Part shown: one piece after another, positions 25,657 to 32,593 of the stretch
How the letters are laid out: each line of letters opens with the position of its first letter
How positions within the stretch are numbered: the stretch's first letter is position 1
Origin: a bacterium
GTDB taxonomy: Bacteria; Ratteibacteria; UBA8468; B48-G9; DSTR01
Length of the DNA stretch: 32,593 bases
Assembly: GCA_029551285.1 (NCBI GenBank)
Contig: JAKPFT010000077.1
Coordinates: 1-32,593, forward strand
Direction of reading: 5' to 3'
Position numbers and translations under genes: made by a program
The notes under the pieces: generated by a model
The model's input: only the letters and a program-made list of their open reading frames with translations
What the model was told of the DNA's origin: nothing
Database searches by the model: none

Positions 25657-26639
25657 TCTGGTTTTAACCTTCGGCTCATCAATATTTTTAATTCTGCCTG
25701 CGGGTTCTTTCCGAGGTAAACGAGGCGATAAACAGCCCGGGTAATGGGCGCCTCAATCTTTTTCCGGCTGGCAAGCCGGTAAAGACTCCTGACAGTGAAG
25801 AAACCTTCCACCACCATCCTGGTTTTCTGGAAGAAGGCTTCTTTACTGGACTCAACCAGTGCCTGACCGAACGAACGGTTGCGACTGTGCTGGCTGAACG
25901 CAGTGGTCATCAAATCTCCCAGGCCCGAAAGACCGTAGAATGTTTTTTCCTGACCACCGAGCGAAACACCCAGTTGAACCATTTCTTTCAAGCCCCGGGT
26001 AAGATAAGCCGCCTTGGTGTTTACCCCTAACTGCAGGCCGTCAATGACACCAGCGCCAATAGCCATTACATTTTTGATGGCGCCGCCAAGCTCCACCCCT
26101 TTAACGTCCTCAGTAGTATACAACCGAAGCAGATGGCTGCTCAATAGTTTTTGAAAAACTCTGGCGACCTCAGGTCTTGCTGAAGCCACCACTGCCGCTG
26201 AAGGAAATCCCTGAGCCAGTTCCCGCGCGATACACGGACCGGAAAGCACCGCAAAGGGAATCCTGCCCATGATCTCGTTCAGGACTGAAGACATGGTCAG
26301 CCCGGTTTGTCCCTCCAGTCCTTTAGTCGCTATCAACACTGGTTGTCCCCGGTAGACAGTTTTCAGTTTTTTCAGGGTGCGGCGAAAATGCTGCGAGGGA
26401 ACAGCCAGAACTAAAAAACGGCTTTCTGTTACCACCTCTTTCAAGGAAGCGGAAATTCTCAGCCCGGAAGGAAGTTTCACCCCGGGAAGAAAATAGATGT
26501 TTTCGCGCCGTTGCTGAAGTATGACCGCGTATTCCGGAAAAACTTCCCAGAGGTTTACCTGGTGGTTGCTTCTATGGCCCAGCAGGGCAAGGCATGTTCC
26601 CCACCCGCCAGCCCCAAGAATGCCTAACGACGCTCCCAT
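25653..26639 (-). CDS. gpsA: Glycerol-3-phosphate dehydrogenase [NAD(P)+]
   Basis: Makes sn-glycerol-3-phosphate for phospholipids. The Rossmann motif ILGAGGWGT lies at residues 7-15. SGPCIARELAQG (canonical SGPSFAxE) and ELGGAIKNVMAIGAG with K189 follow. Length of 328 residues is typical. It overlaps the end of plsY by 16 bases, with weak ribosome-binding signal. The pair gpsA-plsY gives the standard bacterial G3P lipid entry route. Confidence 0.96.
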   Translation of the reverse strand: MGASLGILGAGGWGTCLALLGHRSNHQVNLWEVFPEYAVILQQRRENIYFLPGVKLPSGLRISASLKEVVTESRFLVLAVPSQHFRRTLKKLKTVYRGQPVLIATKGLEGQTGLTMSSVLNEIMGRIPFAVLSGPCIARELAQGFPSAAVVASARPEVARVFQKLLSSHLLRLYTTEDVKGVELGGAIKNVMAIGAGVIDGLQLGVNTKAAYLTRGLKEMVQLGVSLGGQEKTFYGLSGLGDLMTTAFSQHSRNRSFGQALVESSKEAFFQKTRMVVEGFFTVRSLYRLASRKKIEAPITRAVYRLVYLGKNPQAELKILMSRRLKPE

Positions 26640-27229
26640 GGAAAGATGAACCTATTTTCGGTGCCAGCCAGCAGTCTTTTTATATTCTCGCGGTGCCGCC
26701 AGAGGATAAGAATGGTTACCAGCAGTCCGCAGCCGGTAAGTGTCCAGTCATGCTGAAAGTGGTAAATCAGCGGGGCCAGTACTACTGCGCCGGCGATGGA
26801 AGCAGCGGAAACGTATCTGGTAAGTAGTAACACCAGCAGCCACAGCAGGAAGCAGGAAACGGCTGGCCAGGGGAAAAGACCTAACATCACTCCGAAACTG
26901 GTAGCCACGCCCTTACCCCCATGACCGCGCAACCAGATGGGGAAGGTATGTCCAATCACAGTGGCTAACCCGAGGCTGATCAAGACCGGAGAACTAAAGC
27001 TGCCTGTTTGCCGGGCCAGCCATACTGGCAACCATCCTTTGCCTATGTCCAGGACCAGTACCACCAGACCGGGTATAAGCCCGAAGGTCCGATAGACATT
27101 GGTAGCTCCGATATTGCCGCTGCCAGAACTCCGGATGTCTTTCCTGAACAGGAGCCCGCAGAGCACATACCCGGTCGGGATACTGCCCAGCAAATAACCC
27201 ACTACCAGCCAGATAAGGTAAGAAGACAC
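26624..27229 (-). CDS. plsY: Glycerol-3-phosphate acyltransferase PlsY
   Basis: A 201-residue inner-membrane enzyme that transfers acyl from acyl-phosphate to G3P. SGSGNIGATNVYR, GHGGKGVATSFG and RHRENIKRLLAGTE are the three conserved PlsY motifs, between hydrophobic segments. The start is a GTG one base after the corrinoid-protein stop (TAA-A-GTG) with no obvious Shine-Dalgarno site, suggesting reinitiation after the upstream gene. Confidence 0.96.
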   Translation of the reverse strand: MSSYLIWLVVGYLLGSIPTGYVLCGLLFRKDIRSSGSGNIGATNVYRTFGLIPGLVVLVLDIGKGWLPVWLARQTGSFSSPVLISLGLATVIGHTFPIWLRGHGGKGVATSFGVMLGLFPWPAVSCFLLWLLVLLLTRYVSAASIAGAVVLAPLIYHFQHDWTLTGCGLLVTILILWRHRENIKRLLAGTENRFIFPWERR

Positions 27230-27230
27230 T

Positions 27231-27866
27231 TTACAGGGCCAGCAGCGCCTTCACTTTATCAACGGCTGAGGCAGCATCTGGAGCGTAGCCATCCGCTCCG
27301 ATCTCGTCGGCGTAGTTCTGGGTGACAGGTGCTCCACCAATGATTACCTTTACCTGGTCCTTCAATCCGGCATTCTTGAGGGCTTCAATTACGTCTTTCA
27401 TCGCCACCATCGTGGTCGTCAAAAGGGCTGAAAGACCGATCACCTGGGCTCCGTCTTTGGCTGCTTCCACAAATTTTTCCGGGGGAACATCAATACCCAG
27501 GTCCTGTACCTGGAAACCGGCCCCTTTCCACATCATCACGACCAGGTTCTTCCCGATATCATGCAGGTCACCTTTTACCGTTCCAATGGCTACCCTGGCC
27601 AGGGGTTTAATTCCGGCCTGGACGATGTATGGCTCCAGAAGCGCCATTGACTGGTTCATGGCCCTGGCGGCGATGAGAACTTCTGGCACATAAAACTCAT
27701 TGGCTTTGAATTTAGCGCCTACAACTTCCATGCCAGCAATCAGTCCTTTGTTGAGAATATCGCCGACCGGAATGTTCTGCTTAATCGCTGCTTCTACCTT
27801 TTCCTTCGCCGTCTTAGCATCTCCCTTGATGATACTTTCCTTGATCGTGTCAAGAATCTCAGCCAT
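27231..27866 (-). CDS. Corrinoid protein (MtaC/MtbC/MttC-like)
   Basis: A 211-residue cobalamin-binding methyl carrier. Residues about 1-85 form the helical cap domain; GTVKGDLHDIGKN holds the lower-ligand H102 within the D-x-H-x-x-G motif, and SALLTTT and GGAPV complete the B12 fold. Such proteins accept a methyl group from a substrate methyltransferase and pass it to another. The URO-D-family protein of the same operon is a possible partner; no substrate methyltransferase (MtaB/MttB/MtbB type) is in the window. ATG 27866 has AAGGAGGAG upstream. It is first in its operon. Confidence 0.93.
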   Translation of the reverse strand: MAEILDTIKESIIKGDAKTAKEKVEAAIKQNIPVGDILNKGLIAGMEVVGAKFKANEFYVPEVLIAARAMNQSMALLEPYIVQAGIKPLARVAIGTVKGDLHDIGKNLVVMMWKGAGFQVQDLGIDVPPEKFVEAAKDGAQVIGLSALLTTTMVAMKDVIEALKNAGLKDQVKVIIGGAPVTQNYADEIGADGYAPDAASAVDKVKALLAL

Positions 27867-27920
27867 CACTCCTCCTTGTTGGTGCTGAGAAAGGGTGCTG
27901 AAATTTTTCACCTGCCCATT

Positions 27921-27949
27921 ATTAAAATCTTTTCTGAAATAAAAGTCAA
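27921..27949 (-). promoter_or_regulatory. Promoter of the corrinoid protein-thiL operon
   Basis: On the minus strand TTGACT (27944-27949), 17-base spacer, TTTAAT (27921-27926); each box differs from consensus at one position. The leader to the ATG at 27866 would be about 48 bases. GGTGCTGA occurs twice in the leader, six bases apart. The promoter is back to back with that of tRNA-Val. Confidence 0.7.
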
Positions 27950-27974
27950 ATCATACTCCGGGGCCAACAACTGA

Positions 27975-28003
27975 TTGACGCTGCCGGCGGCATCGGCTAA
28001 AAT
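27975..28003 (+). promoter_or_regulatory. Promoter of tRNA-Val (and possibly dnaK)
   Basis: TTGACG (27975-27980), 17-base spacer, TAAAAT (27998-28003). The tRNA begins about 49 bases after the -10 box. No terminator separates the tRNA from dnaK, so read-through to dnaK is likely. Confidence 0.65.
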
Positions 28004-28052
28004 TTTAAGCCCGGTTCCTGAAGTCCTGTCGCACAAAAAGGGTATCTTTCCG

Positions 28053-28128
28053 GGGCGGTTAACTCAGCGGTGAGAGTGCCACCCTTACAAGGTGGAAGTC
28101 GGGGGTTCGAATCCCTCACCGCCCACCA
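28053..28128 (+). tRNA. tRNA-Val(TAC)
   Basis: The acceptor GGGCGGT pairs with ACCGCCC, followed by discriminator A and an encoded CCA (28126-28128). The anticodon arm CCACC-CTTACAA-GGTGG gives TAC. The T arm is GGGGG-TTCGAAT-CCCTC. The encoded CCA sets it apart from the two other tRNAs of the window. Confidence 0.95.
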
Positions 28129-28175
28129 GTATTCTCTTAAGAAGATTTGCCCGGACGATAGAAAATGAAACCGGG

Positions 28176-28192
28176 AGATGAACAATTCATCT
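28176..28192. repeat. Small inverted repeat in the dnaK leader
   Basis: AGATGAA (28176-28182) and TTCATCT (28186-28192) form a 7-bp inverted repeat with a three-base spacer, 40 bases upstream of dnaK. It is not a CIRCE element. It could be an operator or an mRNA hairpin. Confidence 0.4.
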
Positions 28193-28232
28193 AATTTACA
28201 GCAGGAAATGAACCAAGGAGGAGGACACGATT

Positions 28233-30125
28233 ATGGAAACGATTATCGGAATAGACCTGGGAACAAGCAATTCCTCAGCTGCGGTGATGGAAGGGGACAA
28301 ACCAGTAATTATTCCCAGCGCTGAGGGAACGACGATTGTTGGCGGAAAAGCCTTTCCCTCCTATGTGGCTTTTACCAGGGACGGACAGCTTCTGGTGGGT
28401 GAGCCGGCCAGAAGGCAGGCGGCGGTGAACCCGGAAGGAACAGTGATTGCCGTCAAGAGGAAGATGGGCACCGACCACAAGTATGTTATCTTCGGGAAAA
28501 CTTACACGCCTCAGCAGATTTCAGCCTTTATTCTGCAAAAGATCAAGAAAGATGCTGAGACGTTTCTTGGCCGCAGTATTCGCAAGGCCGTGATTACCGT
28601 GCCGGCCTATTTCAACGACAACCAGCGTCAGGCGACCAAGGATGCCGGCACCATTGCCGGGCTGGAAGTGGTCAGACTCATTAACGAACCAACCGCGGCT
28701 GCTTTTGCCTATGGACTGGATAAGCTTGACCAGGAGATGAAGTTTATCGTCTTTGATTTTGGAGCGGGTACGCTTGATGTGACGGTAATGGAGATGATGG
28801 GCCGGGGAACCTTTAAGGTGCTGGCGACCAGCGGTGATACCCAGCTGGGGGGCACCGATATGGACAATGTGCTGATTAACTACATCGCCGACGAATTCAA
28901 GAAGGAAACAGGTATTGATGTACGCAACGACAAGATGGCCATGCAGAGAATCAGGGAAGCGGCGGAAAAAGCCAAAATTGAGCTGTCATCCACCGTGGAG
29001 ACAGATATTAATCTTCCGTTTATCACTGCGGATCAGACCGGACCGAAGCATCTGACGATGAAAATCAGAAGAGCCAAATTGGAAGACCTGGTGGCTCCCA
29101 TTATTGAACGCTGCAAGCATCCCATTGACCAGGCCCTGAGTGATGCCAGAGTGACCCGGAAAGACATTAGCCGGGTTATTCTCGTTGGCGGTCCCACCAG
29201 AATGCCGATTGTTCAGGAATTTGTCAGGAATTATCTGGAAACAAAGTTAGAAAGAGGGGTTGACCCCATGGAGTGCGTTTCCATCGGAGCGGCTATCCAG
29301 GGCGCGATTCTGGCCGGTGGACTGAAGGACAAGGATATTCTCCTGCTGGATGTCACGCCTCTGTCACTGGGGATTGAAACCCTGGGCGGAGTTTTCACCA
29401 AGATTATTGAACGCAACACCACCATACCTACCAGAAAGAGCCAGATTTTTTCGACTGCGGCCGACAATCAGTCTGAAGTTGAAGTCCATGTTCTTCAAGG
29501 GGAACGACCGATGGCAGCGGATAACCTGACTCTGGGAAGATTTCATCTTACGGGTATCCCGCCAGCGCCCAGAGGAGTTCCTCAGATTGAGGTAACCTTT
29601 GACATTGACCGTGATGGTATTCTTTCGGTTTCGGCCAAGGACCTGGGGACAAAGCGGGAACAGTCAATTAAAATTACCGCATCCAAAAGATTGACTAAAG
29701 AAGAGATTGACCGGATGGTTAAACAGGCCGAGGAATTCGCGGCCGAGGATAATAAAAGACGGGAAGTGGTGGAGCTATGTAACCGGGCCGATAATCTGAT
29801 CTATCAGGTGGAAAGACTGCTTAAAGAGCACGGTGCCAAAATCAGCGAAGCGGAAAAGAAGGAGATAGAAGACAGGATAGCGCAACTGCGGAAAAACATT
29901 GAAGCGCGAGACCCGGAGGCGGTTAAGAAGGGCATGGAAGAACTGGAGCAAGCCTCACATAAGTTAGCGCAGATTCTCTATCAGCAAGCACAGGCTCAAT
30001 CCGGAAGTCAGGAGGGCGGGCCGACATCTCCCCCGCCGGAGACTGAGGAAAGCAACCAGCAGGGAAAAAAGCGGGTGGTTGATGCCGAGTATAAAGAGGT
30101 GGACGACCAGAAGAAGGAGACGTAA
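28233..30125 (+). CDS. dnaK: Hsp70 chaperone DnaK
   Basis: A 630-residue Hsp70 chaperone. The phosphate-1 loop is [10 protein letters not shown] (residues 6-15). [28 protein letters not shown] and VGGPTRMP follow, then the peptide-binding domain starting at about [17 protein letters not shown] and a C-terminal lid. The sequence near [26 protein letters not shown] resembles archaeal (Thermoplasma-type) DnaK as I recall it. The phosphate-2 loop reads DFGAGT (175-180), with Ala178 where nearly all Hsp70s have Gly. GAGGAGGA precedes the ATG. No grpE, dnaJ or hrcA is adjacent. Confidence 0.97.
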   Translation: METIIGIDLGTSNSSAAVMEGDKPVIIPSAEGTTIVGGKAFPSYVAFTRDGQLLVGEPARRQAAVNPEGTVIAVKRKMGTDHKYVIFGKTYTPQQISAFILQKIKKDAETFLGRSIRKAVITVPAYFNDNQRQATKDAGTIAGLEVVRLINEPTAAAFAYGLDKLDQEMKFIVFDFGAGTLDVTVMEMMGRGTFKVLATSGDTQLGGTDMDNVLINYIADEFKKETGIDVRNDKMAMQRIREAAEKAKIELSSTVETDINLPFITADQTGPKHLTMKIRRAKLEDLVAPIIERCKHPIDQALSDARVTRKDISRVILVGGPTRMPIVQEFVRNYLETKLERGVDPMECVSIGAAIQGAILAGGLKDKDILLLDVTPLSLGIETLGGVFTKIIERNTTIPTRKSQIFSTAADNQSEVEVHVLQGERPMAADNLTLGRFHLTGIPPAPRGVPQIEVTFDIDRDGILSVSAKDLGTKREQSIKITASKRLTKEEIDRMVKQAEEFAAEDNKRREVVELCNRADNLIYQVERLLKEHGAKISEAEKKEIEDRIAQLRKNIEARDPEAVKKGMEELEQASHKLAQILYQQAQAQSGSQEGGPTSPPPETEESNQQGKKRVVDAEYKEVDDQKKET

Positions 30126-30163
30126 CCTCCAACAGGGAAAAAGCAGGGAGGAAAAACGGACAG

Positions 30164-30210
30164 GAGCGGCTACTGCAGTCTGAGATGTTTTAACCTCATA
30201 ATAGCCGCTC
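30164..30210. terminator. Possible bidirectional terminator between dnaK and atpD
   Basis: GAGCGGCTA (30164-30172) and TAGCCGCTC (30202-30210) form a 9-bp stem with a ~29-base loop, followed on the + strand by TTTCTGTTT. It covers the last codons of atpD. The loop is long and the T-run is broken, so strength is uncertain. Confidence 0.4.
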
Positions 30211-30772
30211 TTTCTGTTTCGGCCAGCTTAAAAGTAATAAACCTGATTGTTTCCTGGAGACCAGGAATGAGAACATATTCCAGGGCATTAACCCGGCGTC
30301 GCGTCCTCTCAATCTCGGCGGAAAAAGACCGTAACTGAGATTCCAGGTCAGTTAGAGCCGCTAATTTTGACAGCAGCGAACAGCCGTCTCGGAGAAGAAG
30401 AGAGATTGCTGGGTTGGCCGGGGGCAACGGCCAGGGACGAACTTCGGTTTGAAGACGCAGGCGGCGCACAGGGACATTAAAAATTTTCTCCACACCGGTC
30501 TCCAGGCTGACCTTTACCCCGGGCATCATCAGGAGTCTTTCCCAGGCGTCGGTGGTAAGGCTACCTCTGAGACTCAAAACGGCAGCGGTGAAAGCGAGAA
30601 AAGTCTTTTCCACCTCCTGTCTTTCCTGCCTGATTCTCACCAGCAAACGTCTGAATTCCACCAGAAGCTGTTCTTCCTTGTCCTTTAAGAGTTTATGACC
30701 ACGACGGGCCAGCGCCAGGCGTCTTCTGGTTTTAAGTAGCTCCATCCGGGTGGGGCTTGCCTTGATTTTCAT
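30170..30772 (-). CDS. atpD: V/A-type ATP synthase subunit D
   Basis: A 200-residue central-stalk protein, almost all alpha-helical coiled coil. [20 protein letters not shown] at the start and [14 protein letters not shown] near the end are the typical D-subunit motifs. It links the A3B3 head to the membrane rotor and turns within it. It overlaps subunit B by ATGA and ends convergent with dnaK. Confidence 0.95.
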   Translation of the reverse strand: MKIKASPTRMELLKTRRRLALARRGHKLLKDKEEQLLVEFRRLLVRIRQERQEVEKTFLAFTAAVLSLRGSLTTDAWERLLMMPGVKVSLETGVEKIFNVPVRRLRLQTEVRPWPLPPANPAISLLLRDGCSLLSKLAALTDLESQLRSFSAEIERTRRRVNALEYVLIPGLQETIRFITFKLAETERAAIMRLKHLRLQ

Positions 30773-32190
30773 TCCTGTTCAACGGAGGGCCTGACTGGTA
30801 AATCCTTTTCCCAGAATTCCTCCATTATTTCCGGCGGAATTCGTTTAATGTCGTTGCGGGGTAACGCCCGGAGAAGTTGCCAGGCCAGGTTTAAAGTCTG
30901 GGTGATGGTCCGGTTTTCCTGTTCACCCTGGTTGATGAATTTTTCTTCAAACTGACGGGCAAAGTCAAGATGGGCAATATCGGCTTCAGTCAGGGCCGCT
31001 TCTCCCAGGACCATAGCCAGCTCTTCGGCCTCCTTTCCGCGAGCGTATGAGGCAAAAAGCTGACTGGCCAGAGCAGGGTGGTCATGTCTGGTGGAGCCAT
31101 GGCCGATACCTTTATCGCGCAATCGGGAAAGGGAGGTCAGAACATCAATGGGCGGATAGATGCCTTTTAAGTGGAGGTTGCGAGAAAAAATTAGCTGGCC
31201 TTCAGTAATGTATCCGGTCAGGTCAGGAATGGGATGAGTTTTATCATCTTCGGGCATTGTAAGAATGGGAATCTGGGTGATGGAACCGTTCCTTCCCTTG
31301 ATGCGTCCGGCTCTTTCGTAAATGGTGGACAGGTCAGTGTAAAGGTAGGAAGGGTAACCCCGACGGCCGGGAATTTCATTCCGGGCAGCCGAAATCTCCC
31401 GCAAGGCTTCAGCGTAATTGGTCATGTCAGTCAGGACCACCATAACGTGCATTTCCAGGTCAAAAGCCAGATATTCAGCGGCACTCAAAGCGACCCGGGG
31501 GGTGGCAATTCTTTCAATAGCCGGCTCGTCAGCCAGGTTGATGAAGACCACACTTCTTTCCAGGGCGCCAGCCTCCTGAAATTGGGATAGAAAAAACTCG
31601 GCTTCCTCATAGGTGATACCCATGGCAGCGAAAACGATACCGAATTTTTCCTCCTGAGCAAGAATTCTAGCCTGTTTGACGATCTGGGTGGCCAGGAGAT
31701 TATGGGGCAGGCCAGCTCCGGAGAAGATGGGTAATTTCTGTCCCCGCACGATGCTGTTGAGGCCATCAATGGCGGAAATACCAGTCTGGATAAATTCCGA
31801 AGGATAGGCCCGTCGCGTGGGGTTAATCTGGTACCCGTTGATATTCACCATCCGTTCGGGAATGATTTCCGGTCCGCCGTCACGTACCAGCCCCAGCCCT
31901 GTGAAGACCCGACCGAGAATATCCGGGCTCACTCCGAATTCCACTCCGCGGCCCCGGAAACGGACGCTGGTCCGGTAAGGGTCAAGGCCGGTCGTCCCTT
32001 CAAATACCTGGACCAGGGCAGTGTCATCCTTTATCTCCAGGACGCGGCCGGTTCGGCTTGTCCCCTCAGGGGATTTTATCTCCACCAGTTCGCCGTAACT
32101 GGCTCCTTCCACGCCTTCAACCAGTAAAAGCGGGCCGGTAATCCTGCCAATCTTTTTGTACTCCTTCGCCGCGGAAAGTAAACCTTTCAT
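30769..32190 (-). CDS. atpB: V/A-type ATP synthase subunit B
   Basis: A 473-residue non-catalytic head subunit. It has [12 protein letters not shown] instead of the catalytic GxGKT P-loop, then [13 protein letters not shown] and [18 protein letters not shown]. It pairs with catalytic subunit A, which is not the neighbouring gene. I chose the ATG at 32190 because the homologues begin near this point. The frame is open to a TTG at 32226, but the promoter lies within that extension. No Shine-Dalgarno site is present. It is first in its two-gene operon (B-D). Confidence 0.94.
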   Translation of the reverse strand: MKGLLSAAKEYKKIGRITGPLLLVEGVEGASYGELVEIKSPEGTSRTGRVLEIKDDTALVQVFEGTTGLDPYRTSVRFRGRGVEFGVSPDILGRVFTGLGLVRDGGPEIIPERMVNINGYQINPTRRAYPSEFIQTGISAIDGLNSIVRGQKLPIFSGAGLPHNLLATQIVKQARILAQEEKFGIVFAAMGITYEEAEFFLSQFQEAGALERSVVFINLADEPAIERIATPRVALSAAEYLAFDLEMHVMVVLTDMTNYAEALREISAARNEIPGRRGYPSYLYTDLSTIYERAGRIKGRNGSITQIPILTMPEDDKTHPIPDLTGYITEGQLIFSRNLHLKGIYPPIDVLTSLSRLRDKGIGHGSTRHDHPALASQLFASYARGKEAEELAMVLGEAALTEADIAHLDFARQFEEKFINQGEQENRTITQTLNLAWQLLRALPRNDIKRIPPEIMEEFWEKDLPVRPSVEQE

Positions 32191-32196
32191 ATTTTC

Positions 32197-32226
32197 ATTA
32201 TATAATATGCCTGGAGCACTTGCCAA
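32197..32226 (-). promoter_or_regulatory. Near-consensus promoter of atpB-atpD; likely leaderless
   Basis: On the minus strand TTGGCA (32221-32226), 18-base spacer, TATAAT (32197-32202). The -10 box ends six bases before the ATG of atpB, so transcription would begin on or next to the start codon. The -35 box ends one base before the ATG of the divergent gene. Confidence 0.7.
32201..32206 (+). promoter_or_regulatory. Candidate -10 box for the divergent B12/radical-SAM gene
   Basis: TATAAT on the + strand lies in the perfect 10-bp palindrome ATTATATAAT (32197-32206), which also contains the atpB -10 box. A start site about 32213 would leave a short leader containing GGAG. No good -35 box is seen. 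Confidence 0.4.
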
Positions 32227-32593
32227 ATGAAGGCGCTGCTGATTAACCCGGCTATTTACGACTTTGCCGCTTACGACCTCTGGATGAAGCCACTGGGGTT
32301 TCTGTCAGCGGCTCGACTTCTCCTGCAGAACGGCTGGAAGGTGGATTATTTCGACTTTCTTGACCGCCACTACCCCGGGATGACCACCAGGAGCAATCAG
32401 TTCGGTTGCGGTAAGTTTCTTCAGGAAGAAGTGACGAAACCAGTTTGCTACCAGGGTATTCCTCGCCGTTACCGGAGATTTGGTCTTCCGGCAGAAGTTT
32501 TCCGACTTTTTCTGAAAGGGCTGGCCAGACCTGACTTAATCTTGATTACTTCGGGCATGACCTACTGGTATCCGGGTGTTAAAGAAGCCATCG
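32227..32593 (+). CDS. B12-binding / radical SAM protein, N-terminal part (runs off the window)
   Basis: The first 122 codons of an open frame that continues past the window. [19 protein letters not shown] and the later [16 protein letters not shown] match the cobalamin-binding N-terminal domain of B12-dependent radical SAM proteins as I remember them. The radical SAM CxxxCxxC motif would be beyond the edge. GGAG lies ten bases before the ATG. The gene is divergent from atpB and shares a 36-base intergenic region. Confidence 0.8.
   Translation, partial: MKALLINPAIYDFAAYDLWMKPLGFLSAARLLLQNGWKVDYFDFLDRHYPGMTTRSNQFGCGKFLQEEVTKPVCYQGIPRRYRRFGLPAEVFRLFLKGLARPDLILITSGMTYWYPGVKEAI

Noticed and set aside
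28129..28232. CIRCE element or heat-shock promoter before dnaK
   Set aside because: No TTAGCACTC/GAGTGCTAA pair is present and no -35/-10 pair with normal spacing was found.
32191..32226. TTG start giving atpB twelve extra residues
   Set aside because: The promoter boxes lie within it, and known B subunits begin near the ATG at 32190.

Overview
This window looks like a chromosomal segment of an uncultured bacterium of moderate GC content. Nothing in it is plasmid- or phage-like. The gene content is housekeeping functions mixed with secreted polysaccharide- and ester-degrading enzymes, Gfo/Idh/MocA dehydrogenases, a URO-D-family protein with a corrinoid protein, and a V-type ATPase. That mix resembles candidate bacterial phyla of the Omnitrophota/PVC neighbourhood, but I cannot fix the phylum from the sequence. 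Genes are packed tightly, with many 1-4 base start/stop overlaps, and non-ATG starts are common.

Layout. Positions 1-507 carry no gene. They hold two copies of a ~111-bp repeat, 299 bp apart, with nested palindromes between them. Positions 508-4352 (+) encode a secreted glycoside-hydrolase-like protein coupled to galT. Positions 4359-6287 (-) encode a fused sugar nucleotidyltransferase/sugar kinase, divergent from an ornithine-decarboxylase-type enzyme (6391-7590, +). Then come an SGNH esterase, tRNA-Leu(TAG) with a good promoter, and a GGQ release-factor-like protein. Positions 8995-13939 (-) form a five-gene overlapping set: CNT nucleoside transporter, DUF72, ceramidase-like protein, Gfo/Idh/MocA and a small Cys-rich protein. 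tRNA-Thr(CGT) follows on the + strand. Next is a two-gene set (-) of a secreted alpha/beta hydrolase and a Gfo/Idh/MocA-aldo/keto reductase fusion, then a ClC-type chloride protein (+).

Positions 18587-27866 (-) read as one long operon of eleven genes in the order corrinoid protein, plsY, gpsA, merR-like, purN, argA-like, lipoprotein/membrane protein, argG, URO-D-like, glycerol-1-phosphate dehydrogenase-like, thiL. A near-consensus promoter precedes it. A second promoter, back to back with it, serves tRNA-Val(TAC) and possibly the downstream dnaK (28233-30125). The right end holds V-type ATPase subunits B and D (-) and the start of a B12-binding/radical-SAM-type protein (+), separated by a compact divergent promoter whose symmetric -10 box lies next to the ATPase start codon.

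How the genes fit together. The left part suggests breakdown of galactose-containing glycans and feeding of UDP-sugar metabolism. The central operon mixes membrane lipid synthesis (gpsA, plsY, and a G1P dehydrogenase homologue), purine, arginine and thiamine steps, and possible corrinoid methyl transfer. The archaeal-flavoured genes (DnaK type, G1P dehydrogenase, V-ATPase) and the split V-ATPase locus are the most unusual points.
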